A DNA stretch of 64,000 bases from the NCBI RefSeq assembly GCF_027595985.1, contig NC_073305.1:173401209-173465208 (forward strand). Direction: 5' to 3'. The stretch comes from Sorex araneus (taxonomy: Eukaryota; Chordata; Mammalia; Eulipotyphla; Soricidae). The notes below the pieces were generated by a model, which made no database searches, was not told the DNA's origin, and saw nothing but the letters and a program-made list of their open reading frames with translations. The position numbers and the translations under genes were made by a program. Shown piece after piece: positions 55,130-64,000 of the stretch; position 1 is the first letter of the stretch; each line of letters starts with the position of its first letter.

Positions 55130-55710
55130 GAATCCTATAAAATACTTCATATAAACACCATGGATGACACAGTTCATAATGCAGTTGCTATGGACTTTCA
55201 ATGTTTCAACACCAACCCCATCACCAGAGTGACCTTCTCTCCACCATTGACCCCATTTTCCCAGATACTCCCCAACCCTTTCCCCATTAGCAGGTTACAC
55301 AATAATTTATTTTACATTACGTGTTACAACTGGGGCTGGAGCAGTAGTACAGTGGGGAAGGCATTTGCCTTGCATGCGGCCGACCCAGGTTCGATTCCTC
55401 CGTCCCTCTAGTAGAGCCCGGCAAGCTACTGAGAGTATACCGCAGAGCCTGGCAAGCTCCCCGTGGTGTATTGGATATGCCAAAAACAGTAACAACCAGT
55501 CTCACAATGAAGACGTTACTGGTGCCCGCTTGAGCAAATCAATGAACAACGGGACGACAGTGCTACAGTGTTACAACTAAATGGCTAATGAGATTATCAA
55601 AAAATACTTCAGTAAAAGAAAAATTGTGAAAATTGAGGCTAAGATAATAGGCGATACCACGGGGGTTGTGAAGTCTTTGTCTGAGCAACCAACAGCTTAG
55701 TAAATCAACA
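55130..55710 (+). repeat. Interspersed repeat family X, copy 4
   Basis: caacaccaaccccatcacca, ataatttattttacattacg and, after an inserted SINE, ctaaatggctaatgagatta and gaagtctttgtctgagcaac. Confidence 0.55.
55332..55567 (+). mobile_element. SOR-R SINE inside family X, with target duplication
   Basis: Complete head and RTE-like 3' end with cagtgctaca tail. The 11-base duplication gtgttacaact is at 55321-55331 and 55568-55578. About 15 bases are missing mid-body (gagtataccgcagagcc). Confidence 0.93.
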
Positions 55711-55749
55711 GACAAGGGCTTAGAATCTTATCATTATCTTGACTAACCT

Positions 55750-55910
55750 GTTTTTTTTGGTTTTGTTTCTTGGGCCCACACTCAAGGGTGCTGAGTAGTT
55801 CATCTTGCTCTGTAATTGTTCCTGGAACCAGGGTTGGCATGTGGAAGCAAGGGTCCTCCTGCCAACCTCAGTTCCCAGTTCAACTTCCTGTACTATCTCC
55901 CTGGTCCTGC
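55750..55910 (-). mobile_element. Divergent tRNA-SINE, minus
   Basis: ggttttgtttcttgggccca, tgctctgtaattgttcctgg and head end tgtactatctccctggtcct. Confidence 0.7.
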
Positions 55911-55914
55911 TGCT

Positions 55915-56475
55915 TATCTTGGAAGTGAAAAAAGGAAGGATCAGTTCCCCCTTTGCCAGTAGCTTCATTTTAGCTGTCCCCATCCTACATTTTAAACATT
56001 CCAATAAATTCCTGGGATTTTCACGAGACAGGGAAGTTTACAATTTCACAATACCGTAAATACTGCCCAGACCTTTGACTGACAAGAGACTAATATGAGT
56101 CAATATCTGATCACACATACAATATATATGGTCTTGCAGTCTTAAGTAAACAGTCCTGACCAGCATAAGTCAGTATAAAGATGTTAATCTTATCTCAGCA
56201 ACCCAAATAGGTCCTAAATTAACAAGGCATCTCTGGGAAAGAAATGGGAATTCTCTGATACTTCGCTTAACAAGTAACACAGATACCCAGTTTTCCTATA
56301 AAAAATAAAAACAAACAAACATAAAGTAAGCCACAATTAGTTCTCTACTTGGTTCTTCCCATGCTAAGAAGTTTCTTTATCTTCTATTTTCCAAGTAAAC
56401 TTTTCTATTTTCTAAGTCTGAGCATTTTTAATAATCAATGTTTTCACTTCTGAAAATATTGTAGATCCTGGGATG
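55915..56475 (+). mobile_element. LTR-like repeat LTR-2, copy 2
   Basis: Same block order as 54415-54985 at lower identity: catcctacattttaaacatt, aattcctgggattttcac, cctataaaaaataaaaac (about 56295) and taagtctgagcatttttaat. Same strand, about 1.5 kb from copy 1. Confidence 0.5.
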
Positions 56476-57177
56476 AATGGACACAGAGAGTTTTTGTCAC
56501 CACTCCTGCACCATTAGCCTTATTCCCTGCCTACCTTGAGACACTTTAGGATCCATATTTTACCTGTTATATTTTTATAAAAATACATCCATATCATATA
56601 CATGCATAGATATGCACAGATCTGTGCTATTATTGATTTGCTGCATGTATATATTACTAAACACCTAGTAGTAATGTAAATTGCTATTTATAATTATACA
56701 GAAATCATTTTTAGTATTTATGTGATTTGTTCCTTCTTGGAAAGTTTGTTTTTCTTCAATATGTAATTGCCCAGCAAAAATCTACACTGCTTATGGAGGG
56801 GTAAGGTGAATGTTCGGAGCTTCCATGTATAAACTCCTAGATTTTTCACATCAGCCTCTACTGTGGCTCATTTTGCCAGGTAAGTTTTATTTTTCTTACA
56901 ATTGAGCTGCTCCTGAGGGTCACTGGATTCTGTCATATACGTTTTCATACAGTCTCAAAGAAGCTAGTCTATTAAACTTCACACTTACTCAATAAATGCT
57001 CAATACATAATTGATAAAGAATAAATGAAAAGAGACTCGTGAGCCTAGAAATCATTTCTTGGCTGTGTAGCTTGCTTGATGTGGGCCACTATTTGGTTCC
57101 AGTAGAACAGAGGACACTTTTAGACTTGCTTAAAGTGGAATCCACATGTACCTTATGTCAATAAGTCTATAGCCTGT
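56476..57177. other. No gene confirmed
   Basis: AT-rich. A 25-base plus segment ending at 56878 has good splice-like ends (cctagatttttcacatcag ... gccag|gtaagtttt) but is too short to call. Confidence 0.35.
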
Positions 57178-57345
57178 TGGGGCCATACAGTGAACCCAGC
57201 AACAGTACAGTGAGTAGGTTGCTTGCCTTCACTCTTAGCCAGGCTCAATCCTAGCACTCTATACGGACCCCTAATTTCTGCCAGGAGTGATCTCTGAGTG
57301 CAGAACCGGGTGTGAGCCTGGGTACAGCCAGATTTTTTTTTTTTT
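57178..57345 (+). mobile_element. Divergent tRNA-SINE
   Basis: ggggccatacagtgaaccca, tgcttgccttcactcttagc, gagtgatctctgagtgcaga and gtgagcctgggtacagcc. A long T-run follows at 57333-57351. Confidence 0.75.
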
Positions 57346-57946
57346 TTTTTTTGCCAAACAAAAAAGCAAAAAACTTTCAGCTCTCTCACGGCCACAGAGT
57401 CCATTCTATTTCTAAGCATATATGTTGAGCTGAAAGCAGAAGTCTTAATAATAAAACAGCATATTTTAATGGCTTATTGGGGGGAAAAAAGTGCTATTGA
57501 GGGTTATTTTTTTTCCTGAATAAAGTTAGCTGATGCAAGTAGAAAAAGTATAGGAATTAGAAATTTATTTGGTTCTTTTAAAACATAGCGGTGATAAAGT
57601 GATATTCATTGAAATCAAAGCAATAATTTTAGGCATTTATTTCTTTGCTCTTCCCTTTGTTGTGGTTGCAATGGCTCTGATTGTAGTGCTGGTTTTCTCA
57701 TTCCCCTTGCTGGCAGGTGGTTGCACACTTTACTTATGGTGCTCACACACGAGTGTGCTGGGGATTGCTTAGTGAAAGTATCATTAGTGAGATGCTCAAA
57801 CATATCATTTAAGCTTCTCAATGACTTTCTCTCCATTTTACAGATGAGGAACCTGTGATAAAGAGAGAGCAAGCAAATTGATAATGTGGTCACAGTTCTA
57901 TTGGACTCTGGTATTGGGACATACACTTTTGAGGAATTTCCAAATA
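57346..57946. other. No gene or repeat recognised
   Basis: AT-rich, unassigned. Confidence 0.4.
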
Positions 57947-57963
57947 AGACTTCTCTAATACAA

Positions 57964-58156
57964 CGGGCTGGAGTAATAGCACAGTGGGTAGGGCATTTGC
58001 CTTGCACGCAGCCAACCCAGGTTCGATTCCCAGCATCCCATATGGTCCCCTGAGCACCACCAGGAGTAATTTCTGAGTGCAGAGCCAGGATTAACCCCTG
58101 TGCATCGCCAGGTGTGACCCAAAAAGCAAAAAAAAAGAAAAAAAAGAAAAAAAAAA
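57964..58156 (+). mobile_element. SOR-A SINE with target duplication
   Basis: Complete, with an interrupted poly(A) tail. Flanks agacttctctaatacaa and ggacttccctaatacaa match 15 of 17 (57947-57963 and 58157-58173). Confidence 0.93.
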
Positions 58157-58173
58157 GGACTTCCCTAATACAA

Positions 58174-59599
58174 GACATCCTTAACCTTTGATCTCTAAGG
58201 CATTTCACAGGACAGTGGTTTTGTTGATGACACACCCACTAATATTTGGTTCACCTTGAAATTAGTGCTCTCTCCCACACCCTCTAAACTCTCTATTTTT
58301 TTCTTTGGAAAATAAAGTGTGTTCTCAACAACAATTATAGATTTTCATTAGTCAAAGCTCATGGAAAAACAGGCCCCATGGCTTTTTGCATGAATTTCTC
58401 TAATCCTTCAGGTTGTAGTAAAAGCCCAAGCATTAAGGATTTGTATTTCTGGGTCTCGAGTCTCTCAATTGTCTTGTAATGCACTGTCCAATATTTGAGG
58501 CAGGATGTGGCCTTTAAGCCACTTGCACTTGCTAAGGAAACCTAACACAGCAACCCACCCGCCGAAGCAAGTTGCTGCCGAGCATAGAGGGAATGAAGGC
58601 TACCTGCTGAGGGACCTGGGGTTCCATATCCCAGTAAGCAAACCCCTTCCCAATCAGGTGCATTGTTTAATGGAAAATGCCGCCTGAGAATTCCTATCAA
58701 GGAAAAGGTCACACCCATGGAACTGAAAACATAGCTAGATGTTTAATCCTCCACAACAGGAACTCACTGTGACTAAGTGACCTTTAAACTGTCACACCAT
58801 GAAAAACTGCACTCATCTTGTTCTGTCGCCTAACTAAGCCCTAATGAGCTAAAAGCTGAATGCAGTGTGTCTCGTCCCCCAAACAGCTCCAGAGGAGCCC
58901 TTACAAGGCAACTGATTTTTTTACACCATTACTTAATAGCTCCATCTGTTACTTAGCCATTACAGAGGCAGATTTTCGCTCATTTCAGGAATCTCATCGA
59001 CTTTGGCAGTATTGGGCATTTTCCTGTTTATGCCACTCACCATCATTTTATTTCTCACCCCAATGCCTACAAGATACCTCTGTCTCCCACTGACGCAGCC
59101 GTCAAGGCACACCGCATTAATCTCAGTGAAGCATGGAGCCATCCTGAGGTCCTAAAAACCAATGACCTCACACTGCACTAGACAGTAAAATTCAGGATAG
59201 CCTCAGGGAGAGTGTTGGCAAAGAAAGAAGCTATAAAAAGAGTTTTCTCCAGATTCCTTTCCTTCTATAATCCAGTCAGGTCATATTTTATTGATGCTCA
59301 TTACCAAGGCAGAAAGTGATAAGTGTGGAAACCATGGAAACGTGTTATGGCAGATTGAACCTGCTCTGAAACCCTAGTGACTCATGCTGTGGAACTCTAC
59401 ACAGCAGCCGTTGAGGTGCTGCCCGGACTCTTTCAGGAGCATCATTTGCATGCTCATTCGAAGTTTCAGCTCAGCTGTAAGCGCAACAGCAGAGTGACTG
59501 TGCAATCGAAGCAAAATCCTTGTCAGTCACCAGTTTTTCCCAGACCACCAAAGAGATAGCACGAATCACACATCATCTTTGATTCGTTTCATTCAGCTC
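58174..59599. other. Repeat-free 1.4 kb block, possibly conserved non-coding
   Basis: The longest moderate-GC, repeat-free stretch in the right half. It contains a perfect octamer ATTTGCAT (59444-59451), homeodomain-like cctaatgagct and nuclear-receptor-like gtgacctttaaac. No exon was found. Enhancer function is only a suggestion. Confidence 0.35.
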
Positions 59600-59612
59600 A
59601 ATAACTTGAATT

Positions 59613-59862
59613 GTCACTGTCACTGTCATCCCGTTGCTCATCGATTTGCTCGAGCGGGCACCAATAATGTCTCTCATTGAGAGACTTATTGTTACTGTTT
59701 TTTTTTGCATATACAACACGCACGGGTAGCTTGCCAGGGTCTGCCGTGTGGGCTCGATACTCTCGGTAGCTTGCCGGGCTCTCCGAGAGAGGCGGAGGAA
59801 TCGAACTCGGGTTGGCCGCGTGAAAGGCAAACGCCCAACCACGGTGCTATCGCTCCAGCCCT
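59613..59862 (-). mobile_element. SOR-R SINE, minus, variant subfamily, with target duplication
   Basis: Complete minus copy sharing the aatgtctctcattgaga variant with 37189-37441. A 13-base duplication aataacttgaatt is at 59600-59612 and 59863-59875. Confidence 0.94.
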
Positions 59863-60034
59863 AATAACTTGAATTATGAAGGATATTTAAATTATGCTGA
59901 ATATGAATTGATGGCAGTGACAGGTTGTTCGCCCTTTTTATCTCTTGATTTCCTTATTTCTCTCGTTTGTCTTCCCATCAAATTCAAGTATTTGCCTTCA
60001 CTTTGTTTTGGATTTTATTTTTATTAGATTTTTT

Positions 60035-60288
60035 GCTGGAGCAATAGCACAGCGGGTAGGATTTGCCTTGTACAAGACTGACCCGGGTTCGATTCCTCCG
60101 CCCCTCTCAGAGAGCCCGGCCAGCTATGAAGAGTATCTCGCCCACCCGGCACAGCCCAGCAAGCTACCCGTAACATATTAGATATGCCAAAACCAGTAAC
60201 AACCAGTCTCACAATGGAGACGTTACTGGTGCCCACTCAAGCAAATCGATGAGCAACGGGGTGACAGTGATGACAGTGATGATGAAGA
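60035..60288 (+). mobile_element. SOR-R SINE
   Basis: Head gctggagcaatagcacagcg, B box gggttcgattcct and tail gtgacagtgatgacagtgat, passing into (GAT)-like repeats before family X. Confidence 0.9.
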
Positions 60289-61090
60289 TGTTTTGCAATT
60301 ATTGATTACATTCAATATTCCAACACCAATCCCCCCATCATTATACCTTACCCATCACCATTATTTCTAATTTTCCCAACCCCCACCCAAGCCTGCCCCA
60401 ATAGCAGACCCTATATAGTTTGTTTTGTATTGCTTGTGCTGAATAATTCTCCAAAAATGATCAAAAAAGGTTTCCTTAGAAGAAAATGTGCGAAGATTGT
60501 TTGTATCTCCCCCTGGAGACATTGAGCCCTTGTATCAGAGACTACTAACATGTTGTTACAGGTTGAGCTTTGTATGCTAATATTTTTTTAATTGAGATTG
60601 ATTGCCTTCTGCTTTACATCTCATCCAATGTGGTGTGCAACTCTTGGTACATCAGTGGTAACGAATATCAGATGTCGCTCCAGGAATTAAAGATTTTGAA
60701 TAAGCATGCAACGATCCTCCTGCAAAAAAGTCTGAGCAGCACTTCAAATTTAGTCCATGCACAAATTTTTAGGATATTTAAATATAAACAATATTTTTGA
60801 AATTTAAATAACTTTTTTATACAATAAGTTATTCAAAGTTTCTGCGGCATAATGGGATATAGTTGGAGTTAAAGTTTTAACTGGGTGGTGACTTTGGGGT
60901 CTGAGGCATGAGTTTCTGGATCATGGCTAGTTAATGAGCTTCTGTGACTTCAGTGGCAGTCTGTGGGAGTGACTGCCAGACTCCATGAAAAACAGGGGGA
61001 TGAGGGAAGGTCACCCATCCCTGACTCCATGAGATACTGAAGATTTAGGTCACAAAACCCTCATGCCTGAGTTTTTTCACAGATTCCTTC
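60289..61090 (+). repeat. Interspersed repeat family X, copy 5
   Basis: ccaacaccaatccccccatc, agcctgccccaatagcagac, catctcatccaatgtggtgt and gtctgtgggagtgactgcc appear in the same order as at 10770-11590. Confidence 0.5.
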
Positions 61091-61655
61091 ATGGATGAGG
61101 GTTGTGTGAGCCTGTGGAGATGCACCATGAGCATGTTGGCAATTGTGTTCTGGCTTTTTCAGTTTGGGGTCACACCTGGTGGTGCTTAGGATTTACTACT
61201 GGCTCTGCACTCAGGAATTATCTCTGTGGGCTCAGGGGATCGTATGGGATGCATGTGGGTTGCAGGGTTGACCACATGCAAGAAAAGCACCTTAACCACT
61301 ATGCATTGGCTCTGGCTCTTATTTGTCTCCACTTAAAAAAAAATTCAAATATCAATACATTAGAGGCACAAAACTATTAGATTTCACTGTTCTCAACCTG
61401 AAAAAAAAAATACATTTCAGTAGATTATTCAGTTCTGTGAGTTTCCAAAATCTATGAACACATAAAACTACCATTCACTTCAAAGAGAACTGCCTAAACA
61501 ATTAAAGCAAGAGTTCTTCTTAGTACATAGCCCTGGAAGACAAATTTATTACTTACACAAGCTTTTAGGATATTTAAATATAAACAATATTTTTGAAATT
61601 TTAATGACGTTTTTGTCAGAATAAGTTATTCAAGGTTTCTTCAGTATAATGAGAT
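60762..61655 (+). repeat. Direct duplication of about 95 bases, spacing about 800
   Basis: The segment at 60764-60860 (taggatatttaaatataaac, ataagttattcaaagtttct) recurs at 61560-61650 with a 38-base identical core and few changes elsewhere. The repeats flank a divergent interval and a SINE. Confidence 0.85.
61160..61318 (-). mobile_element. Diverged SOR-A-like SINE, minus
   Basis: tttggggtcacacctggtgg, actggctctgcactcaggaa and head end cttaaccactatgcattggc. Confidence 0.8.
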
Positions 61656-61736
61656 AAAGGTTAAATTTTCAAAAATAAGTGGTCAAATGTTTATTGCCTG
61701 TGTCCAAAGTACCTCTTATTAAGGTGACGTCATCCT

Positions 61737-61896
61737 TTTTTTTTTTTTTAAGATGATGTTCTTGGGTTACTCCTGGCTCTTCGCCCACGATTTACTCCTG
61801 GCAGTGCACAGGGGACCTATGGGTTTTCAGTACCAAACCTTGCTAAACTGTGTGCAAGGCAAGCATCCTACCTGCTATACTATTGTTCTAGCCCCT
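61737..61896 (-). mobile_element. SOR-A SINE, minus, with imperfect target duplication
   Basis: T-run, cttgggttactcctggctct and head end ctatactattgttctagccc. Flanks aggtgacgtcatcctt and aggtgaggtcatctta differ at few positions. The gtgtgacc block is missing. Confidence 0.85.
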
Positions 61897-61911
61897 CAGG
61901 TGAGGTCATCT

Positions 61912-62974
61912 TAATGTGATGTAGAACAGTCCCAGAACTGAACAATTCTGGTAATACATGACTATTCCTGGATCTTTCCATCCTCTCTTTTCAATGCAAT
62001 ACGCAAGATGTAAAAGTCTTTTGCTATTACAGCAAATCAATACAGAAGACTGATTCTTTTGATGATGGCATTTCAGATTTCTGGCTGAATTTGAATCATC
62101 CCTTAAATATTGCTTATAGAAACACAGTTGAACTGGAATAAACCTTTTCATATTTTGTATATTAATAACCTCTATCTTTTCAATATAGTTACTGAACGTG
62201 TGCTTGCTTTGAGCAGATAACTTTAAAAAAGGAAAAGTCATAGTTACTGGCACTGATAGGAAATCATTTATATTTTGCAATTTGCTAGGTTTTATTATGC
62301 ATTTTATTGCTTGAGTCTATATCTTGAACATTTACTCTTATCAGTGTTTTTTCTGACATTTTCAATGATTGATTAAATGGAACTCGAGATTAAATATATA
62401 ATAAAATGTATATACTTTTCTATCTAAAGAACTTTTAGATTTCTTTAATTTTTTTTAAATTGTCATTTTTTTGTACACTGTGATGATTGGATATTTTTAA
62501 CATTGACTCAACCTTTAATTTTTACGTAGTCTAGACATTAATGCAGCTAGGTCACAGTGTGTGGAATATTTAAAGCCTGGGAAATCTATTTTCAGATTTC
62601 TCTTTATTTCAGGTGCCATCCTCCTCAGCAATGTATGAATGTCTCAATACCCATACCCTAACTGACACAAAATTTTATGGATATATCATCACTCATTTAC
62701 TAAATAAAAAAAAGTATTGTTTCAGTTTGCATTTATCACATAACATTTTATTCAGTTTTATAAATAATCTATATGAATTTATTGCCTTTACTTTCTCTTT
62801 TGAAAATATGTGAAAATTTATATTTCATACATATAGGGGGCTTTTTCTATACATGTAATATTTTCACACATTTAGCTCAGTTTGTCTTTTTCCTTTAGTA
62901 ATGAGTATTGCAATAAAATCATTTTAAATGCTCATCAGAATTAAATTTTCCTTTATAGTGCATATTACTTATGA
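61912..62974. other. AT-rich, no gene confirmed
   Basis: A 124-codon minus frame at 61906-62280 lacks recognisable motifs and is within what AT-rich DNA yields by chance. Confidence 0.35.
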
Positions 62975-63070
62975 GTTACGGATTTGACTCGGTGATAAAA
63001 TGCATACCTTACATGCATGAGAATTGGGTTTAAACCCTTCTAACCCAACACGCACACCCACACACACAAA
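62975..63070 (+). mobile_element. tRNA-SINE head remnant
   Basis: gatttgactcggtgataaaa, cataccttacatgcatgaga and a B-box-like tgggtttaaaccc, then a CA-rich stretch. Confidence 0.5.
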
Positions 63071-63430
63071 CACAGTAACATTCCTGTATATTTTGGAAGG
63101 AATTAGCATATTTTATTTCCATTAGTTTATCATTTTAATGAAAAACATCACCACTGCATTTAACTAGAAACTCTAATTCAAGTTGTTATAAAATTTGCAT
63201 TACAATTTTTACTATTTTTGACATTTTGTATTCTCAGTAGATATATTCTCCAGGTATTTGTGATGCCAGTGTTCTGGAATTTTGCCATTCTAACAGATGT
63301 TCAGTGCTGTATGATCATTGTTCAAATGTTTACTTTCATGATGAGCTGTGGTATAGAACATCTTTTCATTTACCTATTTGTAATCCAGATATCTTCATTG
63401 TTGATGTATCTGTTAATATTTTTGGTCCAT
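63071..63430. other. No gene or repeat recognised
   Basis: AT-rich, unassigned. Confidence 0.4.
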
Positions 63431-63446
63431 TAATAAGTGAGTTATG

Positions 63447-63614
63447 GGGCTGGATAGGTTGTTTGCCTTGCACGAGGCCGACCTGGGTTCGATTCCCAGC
63501 ATCCCCTATGGTCCCTTGAGCACCGCCAGGGATAATTCCTGAGTTGCAAACCCAGGAGGTAACCCCTGTGCATAGCCAGGTGTGACCCAAAAAGCAAATA
63601 ATAAATATTTTTTT
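63447..63614 (+). mobile_element. SOR-A SINE with A-box deletion
   Basis: ggggctgga is joined to taggttgtttgcc, removing about 16 bases that include the A box. B box gggttcgattcc and the rest are intact. Flanks aataagtgagttat and aataaatgaattat match 12 of 14. Confidence 0.88.
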
Positions 63615-63734
63615 TAATAAATGAATTATTTGGTTTAATATGTAGAGTGTTAGCAGTTACTTTTATTTTTTTTATATTCGGGATAACAGTCCCCTTTATT
63701 TAATGTGTCATTTATATAATCTTTGCTTGTATGT

Positions 63735-63870
63735 TTTGGCTACACTCAGTACTACTCAAAGGCTTACAGCTCCATGATGAGGGATTACTTCCAGTAGTGC
63801 TCAAGGGACCATTCAGCCTTGGGGAATCAGACTTTTGTCTCTGGCATGAGAAGCATGTCCAAAAACCCAT
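63735..63870 (-). mobile_element. Divergent tRNA-SINE, minus
   Basis: tttggctacactcagtacta, gtagtgctcaagggaccatt and ttggggaatcagacttttgt; the head end is decayed. Confidence 0.65.
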
Positions 63871-64000
63871 ACAGTCATCTTCTTACCCCCTTGCATTAGT
63901 TAATCTTTTTGCAGTTCATTCCTGCATTTTTTTATCTTCTGTTTTATTCTTTTCAAGACTTTCTTAGTATCCAAGTCATCTGTTCAATTATTCTCATACC

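Noticed and set aside
56854..56878. 25-base plus-strand micro-exon
   Set aside because: Splice-like ends are present but all frames are uninformative at this length.
57615..58235. 206-codon minus frame
   Set aside because: Its N-terminal third is the SOR-A SINE at 57964-58156 in reverse; the rest shows no recognisable domain.
61906..62280. 124-codon minus frame as a gene
   Set aside because: AT-rich DNA of this length can give such a frame by chance; no domain, Kozak context or splice evidence.

Overview
The window looks like eulipotyphlan mammal DNA, most likely a shrew close to Sorex. The reason is a very abundant tRNA-derived SINE: a head with pol III A/B-box motifs, followed by a body of the type I recall from Sorex. 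The species call rests on memory of that family and no search was run. Most of the 64 kb is AT-rich intron or intergenic DNA filled with retroelements. No bacterial or phage features, rRNA genes, functional tRNA genes or CRISPR arrays were seen.

Genes. The left end carries the 3' part of a plus-strand multi-exon gene (exons 1486-1573, 2552-2735 and terminal exon 6000-6182, polyadenylation signal 6419-6424). It encodes a highly charged, probably coiled-coil C-terminus ending in a lysine-rich tail; I could not name it. Three further phase-compatible plus-strand exon candidates (8538-8600, 11772-11825, 12351-12404) form a possible second 3' end or a second gene. A convincing minus-strand terminal coding exon (33234-33368) marks the 3' end of an unidentified convergent gene. 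A CpG-rich block at 30.1-30.4 kb contains a textbook CTCF-type motif and is followed by long TG-repeat tracts.

Repeats. Two SINE types share one tRNA-like head. Type A (my label SOR-A) ends in an A-rich tail, as expected for L1 mobilisation. Type R (my label SOR-R) ends in a segment that reads in frame as a short C-terminal peptide typical of RTE reverse transcriptases, followed by short tandem repeats instead of poly(A). A degenerate RTE reverse transcriptase copy (4031-4983, minus) and several RTE 3' ends lie in the same window, so the presumed partner element is present. Other elements are L1 fragments (including a 5'-inverted copy and an endonuclease-domain fragment), four solo LTRs of one long family with 5-6 bp target duplications, a separate 300 bp solo LTR nested in an L1, older LTR-like pairs, and an unclassified interspersed family (my label family X).

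Insertion history can be read in several places from exact target-site duplications: SINE in L1, LTR in an RTE tail, LTR in L1, L1 and RTE fragments inside SINEs, and a SINE carrying a 5' inversion. The most interesting biology is this retroelement interplay, above all one SINE head apparently served by two unrelated LINE machineries.
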